64,000 nucleotides of DNA, taken from assembly GCA_012934845.2 (NCBI GenBank), contig WNNJ02000655.1, forward strand, positions 1-64,000, read 5' to 3'. The position numbers and the translations under genes were made by a program. Within the stretch, counting starts at the first letter, position 1. Each line of letters opens with the position of its first letter. Positions 11,340 through 22,031 of the stretch are shown here, piece by piece. Under the pieces are notes generated by a model, which saw only the letters and a program-made list of their open reading frames with translations, did not search any database and was not told the DNA's origin. The stretch is from Pomphorhynchus laevis. Lineage: Eukaryota; Acanthocephala; Palaeacanthocephala; Echinorhynchida; Pomphorhynchidae.

Positions 11340-13661
11340 GAATGCTTTTAAATAAACTAAGCAAATTATTTGAAACTGTTTGTCGCGAGAATGACGTCGA
11401 AAGCTTGACGCTCATGAAGGTGACAATTATTTGTCAGTGCTTTTTACAAAAAGTAGGTTTGTTGAAAATCAAATATGTACGACAATTGATGTCGCGTCGC
11501 CTGTATCTTTGGCAGAGCCAAACTTTAGATGAGTAAGTAAGAAAGGGTAAATGTATTCAGTCACATTTAAAGGTATCCCAGTCACGGTATGATTCTAAGC
11601 GCTATTGGAAGTCGCTTTTTGTGAAATCAATAATGTCAGATAATTTTAGTTATGCAGTAAGAATCTTTGAAAACGGTTCTGTCAGTAAAACTTTGAGTCC
11701 AAATGATTAAATCGGCAACGAATCGGTTAAGTATATTCTTGAAGCCAAGCATCCACATACAGCTGAAATTAGTAAGGATGCATTATTATATGAGATCTAC
11801 ATGGAAAGTGATAACTTTCATTCTTCCTTTTTCGAAACGATGGATGATGCTGCAATCCAACTTAGTGCCAAGTGAACTACTGGCGATGCCGGTCCTTCAG
11901 ATGTTAATGCTTTAGTTTGGCGACAAATGCTTATTTCATTCGATAGGAATTCATTACAGTTGGCATCCACGTTAGCAGATCTGACAAGGCGAATTGATAG
12001 TAATAGAGTTCCAAAACATTCAACAGAAGCGTTGATCGATAGTCGGTTCATTGCCCTTGATAAAAATCCTGATGCTCGATCAATCGGAATAGGTGATGCG
12101 TATGGGCACATAATGGCTAAAACGATTTTACATGACATTTCTCCTTTCATTGTGTCAATAGCGGGTAATTCACAACTTTGTGCAAGTCAAAAGAGATGTG
12201 TCGAATTCGTTGTGCGAGATATGCGTGAAACATTTGCTAATTCACCCTCTTCCTGTTTACTTTTAATTGATGCGCATAATGCATTTAATAGAATTAATCG
12301 GAATTAGCTCTCCTTAATATATAAAGAGTATGTCCTGTTTTAGCACAATTCCTGCAGAATATTTATCTGTTATCAAAGGAAGGTTCCACGCAAGGCGACA
12401 CATTGGCTATGGTAGCATTTGTGGCAGCAACGATACCCCTAATACATAGATTAGGCGCTTTACATCCTCATATAAAACAGCGCTGGTATACTGATGATGT
12501 ATTATGTGTTAGCTCACCGGGGCATTTTTTAAATCGTTGCTATCTATAGGACCGGAATACGGTTTTCATGTTAACGCCAGCAAGTGTACAGCTTTGGTTA
12601 ATGCCAACATTATCTTTGAATGTGATTCACTTGTCACCTTGGAGGTTCATGCAGTATCTAATGGTGAAGAACTTTTAGGAGCTCCCATTGGTTTTGGTTC
12701 GTTCGAAAAAGATGGGGTAATTACACAAGTAACTAGTTGATCGAAATTGCTCGATAGGTTACGTGAAGTCTCTAGCTATTCACGGCAGTTATCGTTCTTA
12801 ACATTTTCAGCAGTAGTGCAAAATAAGTGGACTCATATACAGTGAACATGTAAGCGTAAATGTGAATGGTTTTCTTCTCTAGAAAATTTTATACATAATA
12901 GAATAATCCCCAAAATAACTGGTTTTAATTTATAGAACTGTTGGTGCGATGCCGCAAGTCTGTCCTTCTCAACGGGATATTTGGAGATATCAAATCCATA
13001 TGATAATACAAAATATGAATGGGGATATTTTTCATTGATATGCCAGCCCTTATTCGATTTAGGACACGAAGGCGACATTGATACCATCCATAAACAGTCA
13101 GTAGTCATAATTAGAAAACATAAGAATCTCCGGGCTGCCGCAAAATATTCGTAACTGTTAAATTCAGTGGACGAATACGAACAGGTAATTTTACAGCATG
13201 CAGCTCGAAAGGGCGCGTCGTTCTAGCTTTCTGCTCGTCTTAATGATGATCTTAAATTTCGCTTAAGCAGTCGAGAATTTTCCGATTGTCTCTGTCAGAT
13301 ATGGATGGCAAATTGTTAATCCTTCAGACAAATGTGGATGTGGGACGTTCATTTATTATCATGCAAATGCGAAAAGAAAATCAATAGTAAGGCACAGCGT
13401 GATCAGAGGCATTTTCACAAAACTAACTTCAGAGATGTGGTCAACAGCTACAACTGAGCCCCTGCTTTCTCCCGTTGATATATCTATTCAATTCGGTTAT
13501 TCTTCCAATACACTAGATCGCAACGTATGTCTTGATTTCTTGTGTTCGGGGTTTTTTTGACGTTCCGTCTGAGCGGTCTTACTTGAACATTTATGTGTTC
13601 AATACACATGCTTGTTCCTATGCCATAATGACCCCACGATCAGCGTTCAGTTACAATGAGG
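11340..13661 (+). mobile_element. Endonuclease-type LINE copy C, cut off at its 3' end by an L2-like LINE
   Basis: This copy reaches further 5' than A and E. In order I see FENGSVSKTLSPND, EAKHPHTAEISKDALLYEIY, a GDAGPSDVNALVWRQM block (GPSG-type motif that precedes RT in this group), RFIALDKNPDARSIGIGDAY, LLLIDAHNAFNRINRN, TQGDTLAMVAFVAATIPLI, RWYTDDVLCV (YADD changed to YTDD) and GPEYGFHVNASKCTAL. The finger region follows around 13,320-13,440 (CGCGTFIYYHANA with errors, then RHSVIRG), and the nuclease block reaches SERSYLNIYVFNTHACSY at 13,620. At 13,662 sequence switches to L2-like and does not resume after it. Confidence 0.8.
11927..12740 (+). pseudogene. Broken RT ORF of LINE copy C
   Basis: An open segment at 11,927-12,307 covers the pre-RT and first RT motifs; a stop follows RINRN, and a frame change near 12,380 leads to the TQGD box and YTDD box. 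A further open segment at 12,537-12,740 holds GPEYGFHVNASKC and LLGAPIGFG. The upstream frame (EAKHPHTAEI to LSAK) is separated by one TGA at about 11,873. The copy is inactive both by frame and by the altered YADD. Confidence 0.75.
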
Positions 13662-14126
13662 TTTTCTTCCTCCTCCGTAGCATAGTTCGCCTTATATCTA
13701 TACAACCGTTATTTTCGCGTCTGTTCAAATTCCTCATCATCCCCTCCCATCCCTATTTTCTGTAGGGTCCCACAAGGTTTAGTCTTAGGTCCCCTGCTTT
13801 TATCTCTTCTACTTGGCGATCTTTCTCCGTTTATCAAACCTTGCTCCATTAACGTCATGCAATACCCCGATGACATCCTCATCTATGCTCATGTACCTTC
13901 CCATCGCATACACGATATCGTCATTTCTGCATCCAACTGTCCTTCTTCTATCTACAAACATCTATCCCATCATCTCGTTCTAAACCCCGACATATCCAAA
14001 ATAATGTGGATACTCCCCTGTCAACCGAACATATCTCCTCATCTTGTATATTTTGCATCATCAATCATCACATATTCCACAATCTCATTTTCTTAGGATT
14101 CAATTTCGATGATCATCTATCTCTTA
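13662..14126 (+). mobile_element. L2-like LINE copy, left part, split by a DNA transposon
   Basis: From 13,662 the sequence is collinear with the L2-like RT: TTTTCTTCCTCCTCCGTAGC, the GTCCCACAAGG box (GVPQGSVLGP), then MQYPDDILIYAHVPSHRIHD (YADD changed to YPDD) and LNPDISKIMWILPCQPNIS. It breaks off at 14,126 inside the sequence CTCTTAAACCC, which is intact in the copy at 7,304-10,423. The right part resumes at 15,674. Confidence 0.85.
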
Positions 14127-14306
14127 CAGGGGTTCTCATTTTTATAGACACCTTTTCTCATTTTTATAGACACCTTTTTGCATTTTTATAGACACCTTTT
14201 CTCATTTTTATAGACACCATTTTGCATTTTTATAGACACCTTTTCTCATTTTTATAGACACCTTTTCTCATTTTTATAGACACCTTTTTGCATTTTTATA
14301 GACACC
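14127..14306 (+). repeat. Left end array: 8 units of 22 bp
   Basis: CATTTTTATAGACACC recurs at exactly 22-bp steps from 14,137 to 14,291, eight times, separated by 6-nt linkers that are TTTTCT or TTTTTG (once ATTTTG). From the outer end the linker order is CT, TG, CT, TG, CT, CT, TG. The outermost ten bases CAGGGGTTCT are the unique terminal cap. Confidence 0.95.
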
Positions 14307-14366
14307 TTTTGTAAAAAAACAGGCCAAATTTCATAATATAAATAAAAAATAAAACATATTTATTGA

Positions 14367-14532
14367 TTAGATAAAGTCTACCTTTGCCAATGCTTTAACA
14401 ATCCATCTTCTCATATCACGGAAATAACCAACAGTTATGAAATCCACTTCTTGTAAAGTCTCTTCAACAGTGACTATAAGCCCAGAAACCGTTGTAGACC
14501 TTTCTTTTCTCTTTACATTGCCTTCAAGCATG
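14367..14532 (-). pseudogene. Out-of-frame C-terminal tail of the transposase
   Basis: In the frame adjacent to the main ORF the sense strand reads MLEGNVKRKERSTTVSG...DFITVGYFRDMRRWIVKALAKVDFI and stops at TAA (complement of 14,367-14,369). This resembles the tail that normally follows the PIEEFF box in this family and would bring the protein to about 330 aa. Confidence 0.7.
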
Positions 14533-15357
14533 AAAAAATTCTTCTATTGGATTCAACTGAGGAGAATACGGAGGCAAAAATTTTAGTATATAATTTTTTC
14601 TGGCAAATGCTTCACTAACTTCTGCTGTCTTATGTATGGAAGCATTATCCATAACAATAAACTTTCTTTGAAGGGGATCTAAAGATGGAAGCTTGTTATT
14701 TATAAAGGATAATAAATCTGAACATTTGAAACTTCCTAGTTTCAATTCATATGCAAGGACACCTCCTGTAGTTATTGCACATAAAAGTGAAACGTTTACA
14801 CCTTTTGAATTGGGAACGCTGATATAACTCTTAGTATTCCTTGGAGAGTATCCTAAGTTTTGGTGCATGTGGAGATTAAATCCCGATTCGTCGAGGAAAA
14901 TCAGTTGTTCGTCATTGATAATCTGTAGTTGTGTAGCATAAAGAGCCCTTACAACTTTATTTTCGTTGCTGTTTCTATTGATTGGTACCAATGTAAGTGT
15001 TTTCCTGGTGTAATTCATTTTATCTTTAATTATTCTGGAAACTGTTGATACGGAATAAGATACAGTAGGGTTGTAAGTATCAAGCTTATCTTTTATAGAC
15101 GCAAGAGTTATTACAGGATTGGAAGCAATCTCTAGTGCTATTATATTCTTTTCGAAAGAATAATCCTTTATAGCCATAATTTTCTTTTCTGCTGATGATT
15201 TAAATGTGGAGAGATCGTTAAATTCACCTGTAAGATATCTTTTGTACATTCTATGTACTGTGCTCTTAGATAAGTTAAACAAGTCAGGTAGTTGTTTCAT
15301 TTTAAACTCGCCACTTAGCAATCCTTTAAAATATTCAACCATTGTCTTCGTAATCAT
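14524..15357 (-). CDS. DD34E transposase (277 codons, frameshifted near its end)
   Basis: The protein cuts and joins the element's ends. A helix-turn-helix lies near residues 20-45 (LPDLFNLSKSTVHRMYKRY). The catalytic triad is visible: D156 in IFLDESGFNLHM, D237 in FIVMDNASIHKT and E272 in SPQLNPIEEFF, with 34 residues between the last two. The ATG at 15,357 is the first in frame and gives a normal N-terminus. The frame ends early at HA-stop, because six A's at 14,533-14,538 (T's in sense) carry one base too many or too few; the usual C-terminal tail continues in the next frame down to 14,367. Apart from this the domain is complete, so the copy may have been active until recently, or the base count may be an assembly error. 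Confidence 0.9.
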   Translation of the reverse strand: MITKTMVEYFKGLLSGEFKMKQLPDLFNLSKSTVHRMYKRYLTGEFNDLSTFKSSAEKKIMAIKDYSFEKNIIALEIASNPVITLASIKDKLDTYNPTVSYSVSTVSRIIKDKMNYTRKTLTLVPINRNSNENKVVRALYATQLQIINDEQLIFLDESGFNLHMHQNLGYSPRNTKSYISVPNSKGVNVSLLCAITTGGVLAYELKLGSFKCSDLLSFINNKLPSLDPLQRKFIVMDNASIHKTAEVSEAFARKNYILKFLPPYSPQLNPIEEFFHA

Positions 15358-15464
15358 CTGACGTGTCTTGCGTATGTACGTAGTTCTTTCACCTTCATTG
15401 ACATTTGTTCTTTGTTCGTCTTCGGAAAATATAATTAAGGGCTTAAAAAATATTTCTTATTTTT

Positions 15465-15673
15465 GAGAAAAGGTGTCTATAAAAATGAGAAAAGGTGTCT
15501 ATAAAAATGCAAAAAGGTGTCTATAAAAATGAGAAAAGGTGTCTATAAAAATGCAAAAAGGTGTCTATAAAAATGAGAAAAGGTGTCTATAAAAATGAGA
15601 AAAGGTGTCTATAAAAATGCAAAAAGGTGTCTATAAAAATAAGAAAAGGTGTCTATAAAAATGAGAACCCCTG
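15465..15673 (-). repeat. Right end array: 9 units of 22 bp, inverted
   Basis: GGTGTCTATAAAAATG (complement of the left unit) starts at 15,472 and repeats every 22 bp to 15,648, nine times, then GAGAACCCCTG closes the element. Read from the outer end the linkers run CT, TG, CT, CT, TG, CT, TG, CT, CT, which is not the left-hand order, so the two arrays have been reshuffled or gained and lost units independently. Confidence 0.95.
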
Positions 15674-16375
15674 TAAACCCTTCGTCCGTGACAAAGTCCG
15701 CTCGTCTAACTTAATTCTCCCTGACATCCGACGTATCCGCCCCTTTATCGACTTCCGTTCCTGTATGTATATTCTTTCATCGCTTCTTTTCTCTAACATC
15801 GATTACTGCCTCAGCCTTTCGCCAATTCTCCAAAATCCACCATCATACACATACAACGCATTATTAACTCTGCCGTTTGAGTGCTCCTACGTCATCGTCG
15901 CTTCGACCACACATCCACATATCTTGCACAACTCTCCTGGCCCACTACCCACAACCGCATCCAACTCCGCCTTATTCTCGTCACTTTTCGTCTCATCTCT
16001 GCGCATCCCTCTCGTTTATCAACCTCCCTTTCTTAAACGACACTCGCCCTACCTCTCTATCGTTGCGTTCCTGTCATTCCCTCTTACTCCAGTTCCTAAT
16101 CACTCTAAGAAATACGGTCTTGGATCTTTCCTCGTCGCCGCGCTATCGCCTGGAATCGGCTCCATTCCGACATCCGCCGAGCTCCCTCTTTAATCAATTC
16201 AAATACCTCCTTCGTTACCACCTTCTCGACACGTTATTTAGACTTTTGTTTGCTTTTTCTTCGTGGTCATGTAAGCGTGCGCCAGCACGCATTAACCACG
16301 TAAAATTAAATCTATTTATTATCGAGAATCGTAAAAAGGCAAAAGCAAAATAAATTTGCCACTCAAAATAAATTT
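15674..16375 (+). mobile_element. L2-like LINE copy, right part with 3' UTR
   Basis: Sequence resumes exactly where the left part ended (AAACCCTTCGTCCGTGACAA, coding KPFVRDKVRSSNLILPDIRR), passes through the ORF2 C-terminus (about 15,674-16,190, with frame changes), then CGTGG...GCGTGCGCCAGCACGC...CCACG at 16,261-16,299 and a tail containing AATAAATTTCTCTTTTTT near 16,370. The 3'-UTR stem-loop is at 16,274-16,289. An additional short segment between CACGTAAAATTAAATC and the final tail suggests a duplicated or extended 3' end. Confidence 0.85.
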
Positions 16376-16889
16376 CTCTTTTTTAATTTAATTTTAATTC
16401 AAATCAAAAATTAAATTAAGACTGCGCAGCTTCTAGGATCTATTCTAAATGATATTTTCTCATTTATAGTATATACCGTTTATTTATTTTAGATACCATT
16501 ATTTTAAATAATAATATTTTAAGTACTTCACATCTCAGCAAACTGTATAAAATCATTATATTTATAGTTTTGAAAAAAAATGTGAGTGCTTAGTTGTGTT
16601 TATTTTGTTAATTAATTAATATCTTTGAAAATTGATTACTGTTCCAGCCCCAATATTTCGTGAGATACGATAAAATATTCTCCAAATGTTTGAAATTTTA
16701 CATTCTGAAACAAGTAAATCGACATGTTTTGCTACATTCAGCGGGAAGTGTCCATTAGTCTCGTGGGGACCAATATAAATTTGCCCCTTGTAAATTCACA
16801 AGCGTATAAATTATTATTTAATATATTTTGAAACGAAAAAATCAGATTGAAATAATTGTTTATTTGGATAATTAAATAAAGTCATTATT
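16376..16889. other. AT-rich spacer
   Basis: No coding or repeat homology to other parts of the window is visible. The 3' remainder of LINE copy C is not found here, so it was lost when or after the L2-like LINE inserted. Confidence 0.5.
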
Positions 16890-19020
16890 ATTTTTCTCTA
16901 ATAAGTTGTCACATAGCGATACATTTGAGGGTAAGACAGTTAAGGAAAAATTAATTGAACTTCATCCTAGTGGAGGTTTTGTCAATGACGCAGCTATTTT
17001 AAAGGATCATGTTGCAAATGTAGTAGAACATCATCCTGTTCACTTCTCCGAAATAACATCGCTGGACGTAGTTAGGGATGCTCGGAGGACCAAGGGTGCT
17101 GCTGACCCATCTGGTATGGATGCCTTATTATGGCGGAAAATGCACGAATCGTTTGATGACAGTTCGGAAAAGTTAGTTTCGAGTTTAGCCGAGTTCGCAA
17201 TATCTATAGCATCGAACAAGTACTTAAGAAATGACCTTGAAGCGTTTACAGCAAGCAGATTGATCTCACTCGATAAAGACCTGGAATCCGTCCGATTGGA
17301 ATTGGGGATGTACTTCGAAGAATCATTGGAAAGATTCTCGCTAATATAATTTCATTGGATCTGCAAAAGACTGCTTCGTGTGAACAACTTGCCGCAGGTC
17401 AAAAATGTGGTGTCGAAACAACAATGCATTCAATAGGAGACCTTTTCGACGGGGGAACGTCGTCTTGTATCTTGCAGTTGGATGCTAAGAATGCCTTTAA
17501 TTTGATAAATTGAAAGTTTGCGCTGAAAAATGTAAACTATGTATGTCCTGCTTTGACGACGATCCTTACGAACATGTATAGCGGTAACCCTTAATTATCG
17601 CTGGATGTTGGAGAAATTCATTCTTGTGAAGGGTTTACACAAGGCGATCCGCTGGCGATGATTGCTTTCAGCGTGGCGTCTATTCCATTGATACAGATAA
17701 TAATGAGGGAAGTTCCTGGAGTGCAGCATAGATGGTTTGCGGATGACGCATACTGCGTCGGAAGCGCGGATGAGCTCGTTAGAGTTTGGAATTTAATGCG
17801 TCTTATAGGCCCTAAATACGGGTATTTTTTGAACGAAAGTAATTACCGCTTGTTGGTTCACGAAGGTTGTATTGATGATGTTTCGAAATTATTTGCTGGA
17901 TCTGACTTACATGTCGTGGATAATAGTCTGACAGTTTTGGGATCCGTAATTTGAACAGAGGAGTACACTTTAAGGTTTTATCCAGCAAGACAGCTATATG
18001 GCTGTCAACGATTCAGAACCTGGTACAAGTAGCAAAGGAGAGTCCGCATGTTGCCTTCACTACACTTACCCAAACATTGCAGTTTCAATGAAACTTAAGG
18101 CGTACTTGCATTTTGAAGGGATCTCCGTTGGAATGTATTTCGAATGCTCTACGTCAAAATTTGATTCCTGTCATTTTAGGCAGTGAATTGAATGAGAAAC
18201 TCGAAAATATTATTCAACTTCCTTGCCTCTTTAGAGGTCTTGGCATTGCATTTCCACGTGGAGAGTCTTATGTGGCGTATAATTGTTCGTGGGAAATGTG
18301 CAGACCTTCGTTGGAAGGATTTGCTGGTGAAGAACTTGCACGAGTTCAGGATACGATTGCTACACAATTTCGTAGAGAAAATGAGGTACGCCATAAGTTG
18401 AAAGTTTCAACTGCTCAGCTGGCATGTGAACAAGGATCTGTCATCTTAGAGTACTCTGCACGCAAAGGAGCTTCTACCTGGCTTTCGACCAAACCGATCG
18501 AAAATCTGAGTCAGCTTTTAAATAGACAGGAGATGTGGTATATGACCATCTGAAGCTCCCTCAAAGTGTTCTTGTAGTCAAGACTTTGAAGTCACGCAAT
18601 CGTTGGCTTGCCAATCTCGTGGAATGCCGACAGTTCATCATAATGTCATTCCTGATATTCTTGCCAACGAACTGTATCACGTATGTAGCAGTGTATCGAT
18701 TGATCCGAGTCTCCAGTCAATCCTAGATGAACTAATTTTTGAGGTTGGTACCACAACTACATATGCATGCGCGCGTCTGGATATTGGGTGTAACGGTCTC
18801 TTGGGCGATAGAACGGAGCGGTCCTGACTGGACGTATACATATTTAGTCACCTTGCTCCGTCATATACGTCAGGACTGATTAAAAGTCATTTCCGCTATC
18901 ATGTGCATCGGAAAATTGCCAAGTACGGCGAACGAGTTACGAGGCTTGAGAAAGCGTATTTTATCCCTGTGGCCTTTGCTGCAAATGACGGTATGAAGTA
19001 TGCGGACCTTTACAACTTTG
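16890..19020 (+). mobile_element. Endonuclease-type LINE copy D
   Basis: A long but decayed copy. It starts in the pre-RT region (ELHPSGGFVNDAAIL, AADPSGMDALLWRKM, ASRLISLDKDLESVRLELG), then AAGQKCGVETTMHS, LQLDAKNAFNLIN, TQGDPLAMIAFSVASIPLI, RWFADDAYCVGSAD (FADD box) and GPKYGYFLNESN. A large mid-section (18,113-18,553) includes ELNEKLENIIQLPCLFRGLG and TWLSTKPIENLSQLL. It ends in RHNVIPDILANELYHV, YACARLDIGCNGLL and a YHVHRKIAKYGERVTRLEKAYF block. In-frame stops and frameshifts occur throughout. Copy E interrupts or abuts it at about 19,020. Confidence 0.8.
16906..18827 (+). pseudogene. Broken ORF pieces of LINE copy D
   Basis: Open pieces at 16,906-17,349 (pre-RT), 17,658-17,954 (RT with FADD), 18,113-18,553 (linker) and 18,603-18,827 (finger-to-nuclease transition) are separated by stops, for example after NLIN near 17,511 and at 17,594 in YSGNP*LSLD. 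The pieces keep protein-level similarity to copies A, C and E, so the breaks are later than the family's functional period. Confidence 0.75.
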
Positions 19021-20960
19021 TGCAGGCTATCAATGTGGTACAGAAGCGGCGGTTCACTTGATTAGATCAGCCTTTGAAGCCTCGAAGAAAAACTGTGTAT
19101 TACTGCTTGATGCGAGCAATGCATTTAACCGCATCAACAGAAATCTCACTCTTAAAAACATGTCATTTATATGTTCAGCGCTATCAAGAATTCTGTGTAA
19201 CAAAAATGGGTAAAAGACAACTCTAACTGTTCAAGAAGACATACTATTCTCTGCAGAAATATTCACACATGGGATCATCTATCCATGCCCGCCTTTGCTG
19301 CTGCGTCACTACCACTAATTCAACGACTTCTAGATGGGACACCGGGTGTACTCCACAGGTGGTACGCAGATTATGAAGCTTGTGTAGGTACACTAGAAGA
19401 TTTAGAGCGATTATGGAAATACATACTGGAATTGGGACCGATGTACGGTTATTACATAAACCCTCAAAAATGTACAATTTTATTACACCAGGTCGAACCT
19501 CATGATAATATTGCTTCATTCAAACATACAAAGATGCAAATATGCAAGAATGGTGTAAAATTGTTGGGTAGCTTCATTGTAAATGATGCCTTTACAGAAG
19601 CAAAAGTTAAAGAAAAAATATCAGGTTGGCTCGATGTATTACACACGATATCCCAAATGATAGATTTGGACTCACATTCCGCTTATGTAATCTTAACTAA
19701 ATCAGTTCAGCTACAATGGAATTACATAAAACGTACATGCCAAGTTAAAGAAGAGTGGTTCCAACACGCCACGAAATATTTACACAAAGAACTGCTACCT
19801 AGCATGCTCGATCTGGAATGCATTGATGATGAAATGCTTAGAGTTATAGGATTACCGCTGAGATACGGGGGCATGGGAATACGTGAGATCGGGGAACTGG
19901 GTGATATCGAATTCCGCAATTCCAAATCGTTAAGCATATCAATATTGGAGGGTGATACAGGAAAAGACCAACGATCGAGACAACAGAGTATAATTGAACG
20001 GATTCGAACATCAAGCAAAGCCAAAACAATTGGTGAACGTAATTACTTGATTGAATGTTCGGATCGAGATTTAAAAACAATACTCATAAACACTAGTATT
20101 AAAGGAGCCTCCGTGTTTGCACCCGGTTAATCATAGTTCAGTAACGGCCGTATCTAAACTCGAATTTCACGATGCAATGACAGTGAGATATGATCTAGCA
20201 AGGAAACCCGAGCTGAAAAATGTTCATGTGGGGAGTAATGTAATGTCACGCACGCCCTATCTTGCAAAATCAATGACATGACCATAATTCGTCATAACAT
20301 AATCTGCGGCATGATTGCAAACGAACTAAGAAAGGTGAGTAAATACATTGTCGTTGAACCTGTTTTACAACCTGTACTGGATTCAGTCACATTTGTGAAT
20401 CCTGCAATGATAACGGACACAAATGCCAGAGCGGACATAGCGTTTATTGGACTTAATGGAAACTTAACTGAGCGGTCGTTCGTCGACATATGTGCATATA
20501 ACAGCTTAGCACCGTCGTACTTTTTGAGATCCAAATCCAGCCCTTTCAATTAACACGAAAGCAGGAAAAGACAGAAATATGCGGAACGAATAGAGAGAAT
20601 TGAATGGGGTGCATTTCATTCTGTCGTGTTATCCGCAACAGGCGCAACCGGGCTGACTGCTGATCAATTACTAAGAACAATGGCGAAACGTATGGCGAAC
20701 ACATTTTATATAGGTTACACAGATTGCATTTATCACTTAAGACAGGTAATATCTACACAAATGGCAAAGGCAGTGTCAATGGCCTTACGATTACGACCAG
20801 TCATGGCTCAACGCAATGAAAGATGTCAGGACTTAAAAAAAGACTAAATATGTACAATCTCCCTATAGGCAATACTTTTAGCTAACCTGTTGCCCGGTAT
20901 GGGATGTTTTACCGTTTATATGTGCATGTGTTTTATTTGAGTGTTTTAAAAAAAATATAA
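19020..20960 (+). mobile_element. Endonuclease-type LINE copy E, 5'-truncated at the same region as copy A
   Basis: Homology begins at AGYQCGTEAAVHLIRSAFEAS, within a few residues of where copy A begins, and continues through LLLDASNAFNRINRN, a garbled TQGD region, RWYADYEACVGT (YADD changed to YADY), GPMYGYYINPQKCTILL, GGMGIREIG, a finger remnant, RHNIICGMIANEL and ERSFVDICAYNSLAPSYF. The tail is A-rich near 20,950. The open frame 19,285-20,130 (281 codons) is the longest in any copy of this group. Confidence 0.8.
19285..20847 (+). pseudogene. Broken ORF of LINE copy E
   Basis: Three open pieces (19,285-20,130; 20,278-20,553; 20,626-20,847) carry the RT palm and thumb, the RHN/nuclease PD-type block (ARADIAFIGL, FVDICAYN) and the C-terminal LSATGATGLTADQLLRTMAK plus LRQVISTQMAKAVSMALRL. 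Breaks lie upstream at about 19,212, between pieces near 20,130-20,270, and at 20,551. Loss of the second catalytic aspartate in the YADD box makes the RT inactive regardless. Confidence 0.75.
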
Positions 20961-21099
20961 ACTAAAAAAATTATTAAAATTATTATTATATTTATCAATG
21001 GACAACAAAGTGAGCAGCAAGGCTTATTACAAGTTTCGTCACAATCAGAAAAAGTAAATGTAGAAAAAGTAAATATAGAGGGTACTTGCTATTGTTCAT

Positions 21100-21958
21100 A
21101 TGTCCTCTGACCCGGTTTTCGTCTTCAAGAAGGGATCTTCCTCCAGATTTTGTTTAAAAGAAGCCAGATTCGAGGATGCATCTGTTAAGTCAGCAAGGTG
21201 GTTTCAAGTATTAACGATTCACTCGAAGTATAGGAACGTTCGTTTGTAGCGTAATCGTTGTGTTTTTAGCATGAACTGATGACCACGAAGTGAGGTTATA
21301 TCACGCGTATGCATGCGATCTGAGTGGATGGCGATTGTCGTGTAAAATCTGTAAGGCTAGGAACAGGTTTGCCTTGTCGCGCAGATATCGAAGTGAACTC
21401 ATTCACAAACTCGTGATCCGATCCTGATTTTCTATGTCTAACTGCTTTTATTATTTTAGTTGCTGATCGGAAGGCATACTCTAGATTATTGCGTTCTCTT
21501 AAGATGATTAGGTAACAGGCCGGCGAAACATATAGGAAAATGCTCAAAATAAGTGCTTGTGAGATTGTTTTAAAGCATGAGATGTTAATATGAAAAAGAT
21601 CTTGGCGAATCAGGCCGATGACTCTTCTCACTTTGAACATGTAGTATTAGTATGTAAACGTGTAGATAAGTTAGAACATACATAAACACCTAAATCCTTG
21701 TATGAGTTCGTCCTAAGAATAATACTGCTGTTTATATGATAAATATGAGCTGACTCGGCCGGACGTCTTGATATGCAAATGTAGGCACACTTTTTCAAAT
21801 TGAATTTAAACCCATTCAAAATCGACCAACCATTTATGGTGTTAATATCATACTGCAAGATGTCTACATCTGAGGCCAAAAATATAGGGCGCCAGATTTT
21901 TAAATCATCAGCATAGAGAACACACTCAGATCTAAGTTTAGGAATAAGGTCGTTAATG
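21100..21958 (-). mobile_element. Older CR1-like LINE, downstream part, split by the full CR1-like copy
   Basis: On the minus strand IYINDLIPKLRSECVLYADDLKIW (box intact) is followed by NGFKFNLKKCAYICIS, SYKDLGVYVCSNL and a thumb segment with FKTISQALILSIFLYVSPACYL at 21,296-21,640. The upstream half of the same RT is at 26,357-26,690, ending GVPQGTILGPVLFS. The two meet if the 21,964-26,356 element and one TATAT are removed, giving the usual FSIYINDL. There are stops and frame changes. Confidence 0.85.
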
Positions 21959-22031
21959 TATATTATTATAGTGTACAAGTTACTAGCCGCAAATGGCTGT
22001 TTCAACTGTTCACAAATTACATTTTAAAATA

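Larger units (their letters stand above)
14127..15673 (-). mobile_element. IS630/Tc1-type DNA transposon with arrayed 22-bp inverted ends (1,547 bp)
   Basis: The element starts CAGGGGTTCTCATT and ends with the exact complement. It is flanked by TA on each side (14,125-14,126 and 15,674-15,675). The paralogous L2-like copy has a single TA at this place, so the duplication is genuine. Both ends consist of tandem 22-bp units in opposite orientation. The centre codes one DD34E transposase on the minus strand. The TA target and DD34E spacing put it in the IS630-Tc1-mariner group. The near-perfect repeats and almost intact transposase indicate a recent insertion. Confidence 0.93.

Noticed and set aside
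14137-14306. Regular 22-bp repeats with 6-nt spacers could be taken for a CRISPR array.
   Set aside because: The spacers are only two alternating low-complexity hexamers, the array is mirrored at the other side of a transposase, and the genome is eukaryotic.
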